Origin: Desulfobacca acetoxidans | Lineage (GTDB): Bacteria > Desulfobacterota > Desulfobaccia > Desulfobaccales > 0-14-0-80-60-11 | Length of the DNA stretch: 27,293 bases | NCBI GenBank assembly: GCA_022736495.1 | Contig: DZCR01000027.1 | Location: 1 to 27,293, forward strand | Direction of reading: 5' to 3' | Part shown: piece by piece, positions 17,146-24,266 of the stretch | Layout: every line of letters starts with the position of its first letter | How positions within the stretch are numbered: position 1 is the stretch's first letter | Position numbers and translations under genes: made by a program | Notes under the pieces: generated by a model | What the model saw: the letters and a program-made list of their open reading frames with translations, nothing else | Databases searched by the model: none | What the model was told of the DNA's origin: nothing

Positions 17146-17535
17146 TCAGCGCATGAGATTTTCCCGGACGATATCCATGAGCTTATCCAGGTCTATGGGC
17201 TTGGAAATGAAATCATCCGCCGGCGTGGTTCTGCCCTCGTGATGGGTGTAGGTGGTCGTCGGCAGATTATCCACCACTGCGGTGAGCAGCACTACCGCAA
17301 TATCTTTAAAGTTAGGGTCCTTCTTGATCTCTTCGCAGGTGACATAACCGTCCTTTTTAGGCATCATGACGTCCAGAATAACCAAGGCCGGCTTCTCCTG
17401 CCTGATCTTCTCCCAGGCCTGGACGCCATCGTAAGCCTTCGCAATCCTGTAATTATTGGCCTCAAGCTTGGTGGCGACCATATCCACCAGATCGGGATCA
17501 TCGTCCACCACCAAAATAAGTTCCTTGCCGCTCAT
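17146..17535 (-). CDS. Single-domain CheY-like response regulator
   Basis: The 129-residue protein is a lone receiver domain: acidic pocket VVDDDPD (about 10-14), phospho-acceptor D55 in LVILDVMMPKKDGY, Thr in LLTAV, and Lys in FISKPIDL. It has no output domain, so it acts through protein contact or as a phosphorelay intermediate with the two kinases that follow. Its ATG overlaps the MetF stop as ATGA (17532-17535), which couples its translation directly to MetF. There is a small insertion near TTTYTHHEGRTTPADD before the conserved Lys, a feature common in delta-proteobacterial lone receivers. A role in adjusting reductase activity or synthesis is an inference from position only. Confidence 0.88.
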   Translation of the reverse strand: MSGKELILVVDDDPDLVDMVATKLEANNYRIAKAYDGVQAWEKIRQEKPALVILDVMMPKKDGYVTCEEIKKDPNFKDIAVVLLTAVVDNLPTTTYTHHEGRTTPADDFISKPIDLDKLMDIVRENLMR

Positions 17536-18494
17536 GATTTGCCTCCTCGCACTTTTTGAGCACCCAAATCACCACTATTAGGTCTGGGCAGCAGTCCCGC
17601 CCGTTCCACGATTTCGGGGACCTTCTGCTCCCACTCAATGGCCATGATGTGGAACCCCCGGACGCCTACCACGCCTTTGAGACGCTCGATGGATTCCAGA
17701 CAGATCTTGATGCCTTCGTCTGCCTGCTTGTCCTTGGGCACCCCGCCCATGCGCTTCACCACCTCATCCGGCACATCCATCCCCGGCACCTTATTTTTCA
17801 TGTAGCGCGCCATCCCCACCGACTTCATGGGCGTGATGCCGGCCAGGATATGAACTCTTTCATGCAGACCCCGGTCCCGCACCCCTGCCATCCACTTTTC
17901 AAATTTGTCGAGGTTGTAGATGCACTGGGTCTGGACGAAATCGACCCCGGCGTTCGCCTTTTTGGCCAGGCGGGCAACCCGCAGCTCAAAGGGGTCGGCG
18001 AAAGGATTGGCCGCGGCGCCGATGAACATTTGGGGAGGGTCATCGATTTTATCCCCGCCCTGGAACTTCCCTTCATCCCGCATCTCCTTCACCATCTGGA
18101 TCAACTGGATCGAGTCGATGTCGTGCACCGCGGCGGCCATGGGGTGGTCGCCGAAGTGGGGATGGTCGCCGGACAGGCAAAGCATGGTGTCAATGCCGTG
18201 GGCATAAGCTCCCAGGATGTCGCTTTGCATCGCCAAGCGGTTGCGGTCCCGGGTGACCATCTGGAGGATAGGGTTGAGGCCCATCAGCTTCAGGAGGATG
18301 CAGGCGGCCAGGCTGGACATTCTGACCATGGCCGTCTGGTTGTCGGTAACGTTGACCGCGTCCACAAAACCCCGGAGCATTTCGGCCTTTTCCCGAACTT
18401 TCTGTGCTGAGGTGCCTCGGGGCGGCCCGCACTCGGAGGTGACTGCCAGGTCTCCTGATGCCAATATTTTTTCCAGAGTGCTTGCCGTTTTCAT
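17532..18494 (-). CDS. metF: Methylenetetrahydrofolate reductase catalytic subunit MetF
   Basis: The 320-residue protein is the TIM-barrel flavoprotein that reduces 5,10-methylene-H4F to 5-methyl-H4F (or the reverse) in the methyl branch of the Wood-Ljungdahl pathway. Key residues are present: E21 in TSECGPPRG (proton donor equivalent of E. coli E28), the Asp in LSGDHP (D110, folate-binding loop), RDRNRLAMQSD and Gln in QTQCIYN (equivalent of E. coli Q183). The start at 18494 is chosen because it overlaps the MetV stop by ATGA; an upstream extension exists but would run deep into MetV. It lacks the C-terminal regulatory domain of eukaryotic enzymes. Together with MetV, MvhD and HdrA it fits a multi-subunit reductase that does not use NADH directly at this subunit. 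Confidence 0.92.
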   Translation of the reverse strand: MKTASTLEKILASGDLAVTSECGPPRGTSAQKVREKAEMLRGFVDAVNVTDNQTAMVRMSSLAACILLKLMGLNPILQMVTRDRNRLAMQSDILGAYAHGIDTMLCLSGDHPHFGDHPMAAAVHDIDSIQLIQMVKEMRDEGKFQGGDKIDDPPQMFIGAAANPFADPFELRVARLAKKANAGVDFVQTQCIYNLDKFEKWMAGVRDRGLHERVHILAGITPMKSVGMARYMKNKVPGMDVPDEVVKRMGGVPKDKQADEGIKICLESIERLKGVVGVRGFHIMAIEWEQKVPEIVERAGLLPRPNSGDLGAQKVRGGKS

Positions 18495-19159
18495 AGCGCC
18501 ATATCCTCTCTGATGATTTTCCGCGGTCCCGCGCCCCCTCCCGGACGCCAATCTTTGGCCGGCAGGTTCTCCTCGTACCTGTCCGTCATCCCCAAGGCTT
18601 TGAGGCGGTCCCAAATGAGCTGCCAGGCGCAGTCCATGTTCGGGTCCACTTCGCACTTGCCGTTGGTGGAGCCGCCGCACGGCCCGTTGAACAACTGCTT
18701 CGAGCACCGGGCTACGGGGCAGACGCCGCCGGTGTACCCCAGGACGCAGTCGCCGCAGCCCTGGCAGCGCTCGGCCCAGACCCCCTGACGCTCGGAGGCT
18801 CCCATAAACTTAGTGTTCACCGCCGGGAAGACCGGCTTGTTATGAAAACGCCGGGCAACTTCCTGGACGCCGCAGCCGCAGGCCATGGAGAGCACCGCGT
18901 CCACCTGGTCGATGAGCGGGACCAGTTCCTCTACGTACTCGGGATCGCATTGCCTCTCGAGGGTGATTTCTCTGATTTCGATGGGCTGGCCTTCTTTCAA
19001 AAAATGCATCTTGAGCGCGGAAGCCAGCACCCCGACTTCCTTGCGGCCGCCCGCGGCGCACACCGTAACGCACTCGTTACAGCCGGCCAGCAGAATGCTG
19101 CGATACGGCTTAACGCATTGGATAAGCTCTTCCATAGGTTTTCGTTCAGCAGTAATCAT
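18491..19159 (-). CDS. metV: MetV, iron-sulfur/zinc subunit of methylene-H4F reductase
   Basis: The 222-residue protein matches the MTHFR C-terminal-like MetV family. The N-terminal half has a Cys set GCNECVTVC (C27, C30, C34), C71 and the MACGCG pair (C94, C96). The C-terminal half has RCQGCGDC (C132, C135, C138), GVCPVARCSKQ (C147, C152), NGPCGG (C161) and GKCEVD (C169), the signature of the MetV Fe-S domain. MetV binds MetF and passes electrons to its flavin. It is adjacent to metF with an ATGA overlap and follows MvhD after 28 bp. An alternative start is Met9. Confidence 0.92.
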   Translation of the reverse strand: MITAERKPMEELIQCVKPYRSILLAGCNECVTVCAAGGRKEVGVLASALKMHFLKEGQPIEIREITLERQCDPEYVEELVPLIDQVDAVLSMACGCGVQEVARRFHNKPVFPAVNTKFMGASERQGVWAERCQGCGDCVLGYTGGVCPVARCSKQLFNGPCGGSTNGKCEVDPNMDCAWQLIWDRLKALGMTDRYEENLPAKDWRPGGGAGPRKIIREDMAL

Positions 19160-19187
19160 CTTGGCTCAGTCTCCTATTCCTGGCGAG

Positions 19188-19625
19188 TCAACCTGCGGCC
19201 CGCTGATCTTTATGAGCGACCTTGGCGGGATTAGGCCCAAGTTGCCGAATCTTCTCGGTGAAATCCGTGGCGATTTGGGCAAAACGCTCGCCCATGCCCG
19301 CGGACATTTCGAACATCGCCAGGCGCTCGCCTTCGATGCCGATTTCATCGAGGAGCTTCTTTAAGTAGGCCACCCGATGGGTTGCCCGCACATTGCCATT
19401 TTTGAAGTGGCAATCCCCCTCCAGGCAGCCGGCCACGAACACCCCGTCAGCCCCTTTTTCCAGGGACTTCATGATGTGAATGGCATCCACCTTCCCCGAG
19501 CAGGGCACGCGGATGATTTTCACATTGGGCGGATAGCGCAGCCTCATGCTGCCGGCCATGTCTGCCGCCGTGTAAGCACAATAGTGGCAACAGAAACCCA
19601 CAATTACCGGTTCGAAATTCTCCAT
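19188..19625 (-). CDS. mvhD: MvhD-like electron-transfer iron-sulfur protein
   Basis: The product of about 145 residues carries the MvhD cysteine pattern: GFCCHYCAY (C12, C13, C16), VPCSGKVD (C42) and GCLEGDCHF (C67, C72), which holds a 2Fe-2S cluster. In methanogens MvhD links a hydrogenase to HdrA; in Moorella an MvhD homologue is part of the MetF-MetV-HdrABC complex. There is no hydrogenase gene here, so it likely connects HdrA to MetFV. ATG 19625 overlaps the HdrA stop as TGATG; a GTG at 19628 is an alternative that adds one residue. Confidence 0.9.
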   Translation of the reverse strand: MENFEPVIVGFCCHYCAYTAADMAGSMRLRYPPNVKIIRVPCSGKVDAIHIMKSLEKGADGVFVAGCLEGDCHFKNGNVRATHRVAYLKKLLDEIGIEGERLAMFEMSAGMGERFAQIATDFTEKIRQLGPNPAKVAHKDQRAAG

Positions 19626-22600
19626 CACATTATCCCTTCCAAAAGTCCGTCTAATTTCGCCATGAGATGATCATCCTCATACTGCATGAGCTGAATCGCC
19701 TTGGCGGGACATTCTGACGCGCAGACCCCGCAGCCGTGACACAGGGACGGGTCGATCTCCGAATAGCCTTCCTCGTTGATGAACGGCACGCCGAAGGGGC
19801 AGGCCCGCACGCAGATGAGGCAGGCGGCGCACAACTCCCCGTTTACCTGGGCCACAGCCGCGCCCAGGTTGATGCTGTCCCGGGCCAGGAAAGTCTGGGC
19901 CCGGCCCGCCGCGGCCTGCGCCTGGGCGATGGTCTCCCGGATGAGCTTGGGCGCATGCGCAGTGCCGGCCACAAAGAACCCCGGGATCGGCAGGTCGATG
20001 GGCCTGAGTTTGACGTGATCTTCAAGGAAATACCCATCCGGGGTCCTGGGCAGGCGAAGGATCATGCCCAGGTCTTCGCTTGACTCCTCATCGGCTATCA
20101 TGCCGGTGCTTAAGGCGAGACAATCTGCGGATATTTTTACTTCCCGCCCCAGAATCGGATCGTTAAACGCCACGGTCACTTTGGCGCCATCGGGCTCGAC
20201 CACCGGTTTGTCTTCCGGTTTATAAACGACAAAAATGACCCCTTGCTCCCGGGCTTTCCGGTAATAGTCCTCCTCAAAACCCGGCGTGCGCATGTCGCGA
20301 TAGAGCACGAAGATCTGGGCCGCGGGATTCAGTTCCTTAATCATTAGAGCGTTTTTGACGGCCGCCTGGCAGCAGACCCGGGAACAGTTGGGATTCTCGG
20401 GTTCGCGGGAGCCGACGCATTGAATCATGGCGACTTTCTGCCAGGACTGGGCCTCTTCAGGATGATCTGCCAAAAAAGCCCCGAGGTCGAGTTGGGTCCG
20501 CACCGCCTGATGTTGGCCCAAGAGGTACTCTCGAGGACGGTTGGGGAGCGCCCCGGTGGCCAGGATCGTGATGCCGTGCCGGATTTCCCGGTAGAACATC
20601 TGGGGCCCCACCTGGATACCCGTCTTGAACATCCCGGCCATGCCCGAGTGGTCCACCACCATGGACTGCTTCCACACCTGAATCCGCTCGTGCCCCTCCG
20701 TTCTCTTGACGAGATCGGCGACAAAGGCTTGCACGTCTTCGCCCTCGAGGGTCCGGCGAACCAGCTTTGCTACGCCGCCGAGCTCTTTGAAGCGTTCCAC
20801 CAGGTGGACTTTGTAGCCCAGGTCCGCGAGTCTGAGCGCCGCCGTCATGCCGGCAACCCCGCCACCCACCACCAGGATATCTTTGTTCAGCGGCAGGGTT
20901 TGGTCAGCGAGCGGCCGGGCCAGACGCACCGACGCAATGGCCATGCGCATCAGGTCTTTAGCCTTGGACGCGGCAACACCGGGCTGGTCCCGATGCACCC
21001 AGGTGTCCTGGTCTCTCAGGTTGGCGATCTCCACCAGGTACTTATTCAAGCCCGCCTTGCGCACGGTTTCCTGAAAGAGCCCTTCATGCGTCCGGGGCGA
21101 ACAGGCCCCCACCACCACCCGATTGAGATTCTGCGTGCGGATGGCGTCCTGGATATGTTCCAGGGATTCGCGGCTGCAGCCGTAGCCGATGGTTTTGGAA
21201 ACGACCACCTGGGGGAGGCCGGCCATACTCGCGGCCAGCTCCTTGACGTCAACCACCCCGCCGATATTCAAACCGCAGTCGCACACAAAGACCCCGATCC
21301 GCGGTTCTGCACCTGCAACCTCGCGCTCGGGCGGCAGCACCTCTTTGGATTCCGCCACGACCCGCAAGGGCGTGAGGTCCTTGGCGGCATTGGAGGCGGC
21401 GGCACTAGCCTGGACCATGGTGTCGGGGATGTCTTTGGGGCTTTGGAACATACCGCAGACATAGACGCCGGGCTTGGAGGTGGCCACCGGATCAAAACTT
21501 CCCGTTTTGGCGAAGTTGTGCTCGTTAAGGTCGATGCCGATCTTAGCGGCCAACTCTTGCGCTTCCGGTGATACCCGAAAACCGGTGGCCAGGACCACCA
21601 TATCGAAGAGTTCGATGCTAAAGGAGCCTTCGTCCTCCGAGGGATATCTGATCTGGAGGTCGCCCGTTGGGGTTCCGGCTTCGATGATCGGTTCGACGGT
21701 ATGGGGGCGGGCCCGCACCAGGCGGATGCCGTAGTCGTTGATGGCCCGCTGGAGGTAGAGCTCGTAATCTTTGCCCGACGTGCGCATGTCCATGTAGAAC
21801 AGGGTCGTTTCTATATCGTCAGAGAAGCGCTCCCGGGTAACGATGGCTTCCTTGAGGGCGAACATGCAGCAGGCGCTCGAGCAATAAGAGACCGAGCCCA
21901 CCTGAACCCCCCGGGACCCGACGCACTGAATCCAGGCGATCTTCTGGGGCCGCTTGCTGTCGGAGGGACGCACGAGTTCCCCTTTGGTCGGCCCGGACGC
22001 GGAGAGGATCCGTTCGTATTCCAGGCTGGTGACGACGTTCGGGTTGACTCCATAACCATAGGTATCCAGGACCCGGGGGTCGAAGATGGCCGCTCCCGGG
22101 GCCAGGATGACGGACCCGATCTCGACCTCCTGCACTTTCTCCTGGTCGTCGGGCAGGATCGCCCCGGCCGGGCAGCAGCTTACCAGCCCCGCAAAGTCGG
22201 TGTGCTCATCTTTAATGATGGAATAGGCATACGGGGTTCCCTGAGGGTACCGCATGCAGGTGGGCGCCCGGTGATCCAGGCCGGGCGTGAAACGCACCGA
22301 CTCGGGATATTTGCGGAAACACTCGCCGCATCCTATGCATTTCTCCAGATCGATGTAGCGGGGCTGCGTCGTGAGGGTAACTTTGAAATGGCCTGCCTCC
22401 CCGGTAAGGGCGCTCAACTGTGTCATCGTCATGAGCTGGATATGCAGTTTGCGGCCGCTTTCCGATAGATGGGGTGACAGGGTGCAGAGATCGCAATTAT
22501 TGGTGGGAAAGGTCCGATCGAGCTGGGTCATGAGACCGCCGATGGCGAAGTCTTTATCGATCAGCACCACGTCCCGGCCCGTTTCGGCCAGATCCAGAGC

Positions 22601-22675
22601 GGCTCTGATGCCGCCCATGCCCCCACCGACCACAAGCACCTTGTTGCTGGATTGGAATTTTTTTGGCTCTGACAT
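19625..22675 (-). CDS. hdrA: HdrA-type FAD/iron-sulfur subunit with two FAD modules
   Basis: The 1016-residue protein is about one and a half times a methanogen HdrA. The first module has VVGGGMGG (16-22), TQLDRTFPTNNCDLCTLSP with C61 and C64, and CIGCGEC (C113, C116, C119), where the fourth ligand is Y123. A VCDCGLN element follows at 464-470. The second dinucleotide module has VVGGGVAG (602-609) and its own ATG-type FAD loop. The C-terminus holds two complete 4Fe-4S motifs: C949, C952, C955, C959 and C979, C982, C985, C989. HdrA is the flavin-based electron bifurcation site in Hdr complexes. AGGG lies 5 bases before the ATG. It is followed directly by MvhD, MetV and MetF. Whether this version bifurcates cannot be told from sequence alone. 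Confidence 0.9.
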   Translation of the reverse strand: MSEPKKFQSSNKVLVVGGGMGGIRAALDLAETGRDVVLIDKDFAIGGLMTQLDRTFPTNNCDLCTLSPHLSESGRKLHIQLMTMTQLSALTGEAGHFKVTLTTQPRYIDLEKCIGCGECFRKYPESVRFTPGLDHRAPTCMRYPQGTPYAYSIIKDEHTDFAGLVSCCPAGAILPDDQEKVQEVEIGSVILAPGAAIFDPRVLDTYGYGVNPNVVTSLEYERILSASGPTKGELVRPSDSKRPQKIAWIQCVGSRGVQVGSVSYCSSACCMFALKEAIVTRERFSDDIETTLFYMDMRTSGKDYELYLQRAINDYGIRLVRARPHTVEPIIEAGTPTGDLQIRYPSEDEGSFSIELFDMVVLATGFRVSPEAQELAAKIGIDLNEHNFAKTGSFDPVATSKPGVYVCGMFQSPKDIPDTMVQASAAASNAAKDLTPLRVVAESKEVLPPEREVAGAEPRIGVFVCDCGLNIGGVVDVKELAASMAGLPQVVVSKTIGYGCSRESLEHIQDAIRTQNLNRVVVGACSPRTHEGLFQETVRKAGLNKYLVEIANLRDQDTWVHRDQPGVAASKAKDLMRMAIASVRLARPLADQTLPLNKDILVVGGGVAGMTAALRLADLGYKVHLVERFKELGGVAKLVRRTLEGEDVQAFVADLVKRTEGHERIQVWKQSMVVDHSGMAGMFKTGIQVGPQMFYREIRHGITILATGALPNRPREYLLGQHQAVRTQLDLGAFLADHPEEAQSWQKVAMIQCVGSREPENPNCSRVCCQAAVKNALMIKELNPAAQIFVLYRDMRTPGFEEDYYRKAREQGVIFVVYKPEDKPVVEPDGAKVTVAFNDPILGREVKISADCLALSTGMIADEESSEDLGMILRLPRTPDGYFLEDHVKLRPIDLPIPGFFVAGTAHAPKLIRETIAQAQAAAGRAQTFLARDSINLGAAVAQVNGELCAACLICVRACPFGVPFINEEGYSEIDPSLCHGCGVCASECPAKAIQLMQYEDDHLMAKLDGLLEGIM

Positions 22676-22739
22676 GTTTACCCTGATCTTCTTTTTAAGG
22701 TTTCAATGAGGCTCCGGATGCTTTCCGGCGCGTCCGGTA

Positions 22740-23612
22740 TTAAAGGCCGGCATAGTCCAAAATTGCGGGTAGGCGGTGCTCCCAGCCCAGGGTGACAAAC
22801 CGCACGCCCTGCGCCAGCTCCTTTAAAGCCGCCGCGGTTTCTCCGGCCACCCGGATGCATTCCATTTCCCGGTCACCGGCTTTCCGAATCCGGCGGATCA
22901 ACTCCTCCGAAATCCCCGAAGCCGGTTCAGTGCTGGCGATATAGCGGGCTGAGCCCACGGATTTCAGCAGGAAGACGGTGGCGATGATGGGCACTGCCAA
23001 GCCCTTGGCCCGCTCCATGAATGACCTGAAGAGGTTCAGGTCGTAGACCGCCGGAGTGACGACGAACGCGGCGCCGGCCGCCACCTTCTCGCGGGTGGCC
23101 TCAAGCTCGCGTTCCAAAGCCGACTCATCCGCACACTGACACATGGAGCAGCCCATGACGAAACTGGGGTTGCCGTTGAGCTCCAGGCCCGCCAGATCAA
23201 TCCCCTGCTCCAGGGAACGAATGGCCCGGATCAACCCCAACTCATCCAGGTCGTTCACGGCCGTGGCATCCTGATGGTCGCAATTGGCCATGTCTTCGCT
23301 GCAGGTTACGATCAGATTCTGGATGCCCAAGCCATAAGCCGCCAGGATATCGCCCTGGAGCGCCATCCGGTTCCGGTCCCGGCAATAGACATGGATGATC
23401 GGCTCAACCCCCTGCTGGTTCAGCAGCACGCCACCGGCCAGGGCGCTCATCCGCATAATGCCGTTGTCCATATCCGGCACGGTGACTGCGTCAATCCGCC
23501 CCTTGAGCCGGCGCGCATGGGACACCAGCAGCGAGATGTCGACCCCTTTGGGGGTGTTCATCTCGGCCAGGACAACGAATTCGCCGGTCGACAATCGTTT
23601 TTGAAAACTCAT
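22740..23612 (-). CDS. Divergent MetF paralogue with cysteine-rich loop
   Basis: The 290-residue protein aligns with MetF along its length (EMNTPKG, RDRNRMALQGDILAAYGLG, KSVGSARYI). Several catalytic positions differ from the MetF at 17532-18494. The Glu of the entry loop is kept (E17), but the GDHP folate loop reads SEDMANCDHQDA. The AANPFADPFE segment is replaced by CSMCQCADESALE with C155, C158 and C160, and TQCIYN with the folate-binding Gln becomes TPAVYD. It may bind a different C1 substrate, or serve as a scaffold or electron-transfer subunit. AGAGGGGG precedes the ATG. It is the second gene after the sigma-54 promoter and lies 64 bp before hdrA. Confidence 0.85.
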   Translation of the reverse strand: MSFQKRLSTGEFVVLAEMNTPKGVDISLLVSHARRLKGRIDAVTVPDMDNGIMRMSALAGGVLLNQQGVEPIIHVYCRDRNRMALQGDILAAYGLGIQNLIVTCSEDMANCDHQDATAVNDLDELGLIRAIRSLEQGIDLAGLELNGNPSFVMGCSMCQCADESALERELEATREKVAAGAAFVVTPAVYDLNLFRSFMERAKGLAVPIIATVFLLKSVGSARYIASTEPASGISEELIRRIRKAGDREMECIRVAGETAAALKELAQGVRFVTLGWEHRLPAILDYAGL

Positions 23613-23650
23613 AGGCCCCCTCTTCTTTTGGTCATCGTCTGCCCTAGGTT

Positions 23651-23890
23651 TCAGATTCGCTTCACCCGAATTCGAAAGAAATTGGCGTCCTTGTTAAACT
23701 CCATATCGATCACTTCGCAGGACCCCGCGGGGATCAACTTGAAGACATCCGTCCGGGCAACCGCATCGCGCGTGATGATCTCCAAAACCTCATCCCTATT
23801 CATTTCCCGCATCACCTGAGTCATCTTGAGAAGAGCAAAGGGTGTGATAGTTTGGCTGAAATCGAGGACATAATCGGCTTTGGGCTTCAA
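23651..23890 (-). CDS. TusA/SirA-fold small protein lacking the active cysteine
   Basis: The first gene of the operon encodes about 79 residues with the TusA beta-alpha-beta pattern: DFSQTITPFALLKMTQVM, DEVLEIITRD, and a closing FFRIRVKRI strand. The TusA motif CPxP is here TPFA, so the sulfur-carrying Cys is replaced by Thr (T16). The open frame extends to TTG 23917, but that codon lies only about 8 bases after the predicted sigma-54 transcript start. AGGAGG at 23908-23903 points to initiation downstream, and TTG 23890 is the first suitable codon, though its 12-base spacing is long. It may be a structural or regulatory partner rather than a sulfurtransferase. Confidence 0.65.
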   Translation of the reverse strand: MKPKADYVLDFSQTITPFALLKMTQVMREMNRDEVLEIITRDAVARTDVFKLIPAGSCEVIDMEFNKDANFFRIRVKRI

Positions 23891-23935
23891 CGCCTTGATG
23901 CACCTCCTTTTGTTCAATCCTGCACAAACTATCTC

Positions 23936-23950
23936 GCAAGTTCAGTGCCA
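23936..23950 (-). promoter_or_regulatory. Sigma-54 (-24/-12) promoter of the metF-hdr operon
   Basis: On the minus strand the sequence reads TGGCAC-TGAAC-TTGC, a full match to the sigma-54 consensus with correct 5-base spacing. The -24 GG is at 23949-23948 and the -12 GC at 23937-23936. Transcription should begin near 23925, just ahead of the AGGAGG at 23908-23903. A sigma-54 activator gene is divergent from it. Confidence 0.85.
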
Positions 23951-24027
23951 GGAGAGAACAAAAATGCTATCTATCACATATTTCGGGACTTTTTAGATTT
24001 ACCCAAGGTTAATGTTCATAAATTAAG

Positions 24028-24056
24028 GTGTTAAAGTGATAAAATTATCTTTTAAC
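24028..24056. promoter_or_regulatory. Candidate activator-binding dyad 1 (GTGTTAAA ... TTTAAC)
   Basis: GTGTTAAA (24028-24035) faces TTTTAAC (24050-24056) across an A/T-rich centre ATAAAATTAT. It lies about 80-115 bp upstream of the sigma-54 promoter, a normal distance for an enhancer site. The same half-site recurs at 24163-24194 and 24236. Confidence 0.55.
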
Positions 24057-24145
24057 AACCATTACAAATTTAAACAATGATGGCGATATTGACCGGGATT
24101 TTGGCGACGAATCTTGCAGGGCTTGTCCGGGCACCCATAAATTTT

Positions 24146-24160
24146 GGGCACAAAGCCTGC
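24146..24160 (+). promoter_or_regulatory. Weak candidate sigma-54 promoter toward the activator gene
   Basis: GGGCAC-AAAGC-CTGC keeps the GG/GC dinucleotides with correct spacing but misses two other consensus bases. If real, the activator gene would be controlled by sigma-54 as well. No good sigma-70 promoter was found for it. Confidence 0.3.
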
Positions 24161-24162
24161 TG

Positions 24163-24194
24163 GTGTTAAAAAATATCTGGCCATTTTTTAACAC
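24163..24194. promoter_or_regulatory. Candidate activator-binding dyad 2, perfect 12-bp arms
   Basis: GTGTTAAAAAAT (24163-24174) is exactly complementary to ATTTTTTAACAC (24183-24194) with an 8-base spacer. It lies about 215-245 bp upstream of the operon promoter and about 70-105 bp before the activator start. The spacing and repetition suit a dimer of the Fis-type HTH protein encoded next door. Confidence 0.65.
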
Positions 24195-24235
24195 TATTAT
24201 ACAATTAATTAGGCCCTTGTGATTTTGCTCTCGAA

Positions 24236-24245
24236 GTGTTAAAAA
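24236..24245 (+). promoter_or_regulatory. Single GTGTTAAAAA half-site before the activator gene
   Basis: The half-site seen in both dyads recurs 22 bp ahead of the activator start, close to its ribosome-binding region (GAGGA, 24251-24255). It could serve autoregulation. Confidence 0.4.
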
Positions 24246-24266
24246 TTTAAGAGGAAGACCTGAGAT

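Noticed and set aside
17532..18707. Long form of MetF starting at 18707
   Set aside because: The extra 71 residues overlap the MetV C-terminus and are not MetF-like; the ATGA start at 18494 fits the family and the operon.
24110..24118. TGGCGACGAATCTTGC as a plus-strand sigma-54 promoter (about 24101-24117)
   Set aside because: The GG-to-GC distance is one base too long; sigma-54 holoenzyme does not tolerate altered spacing.
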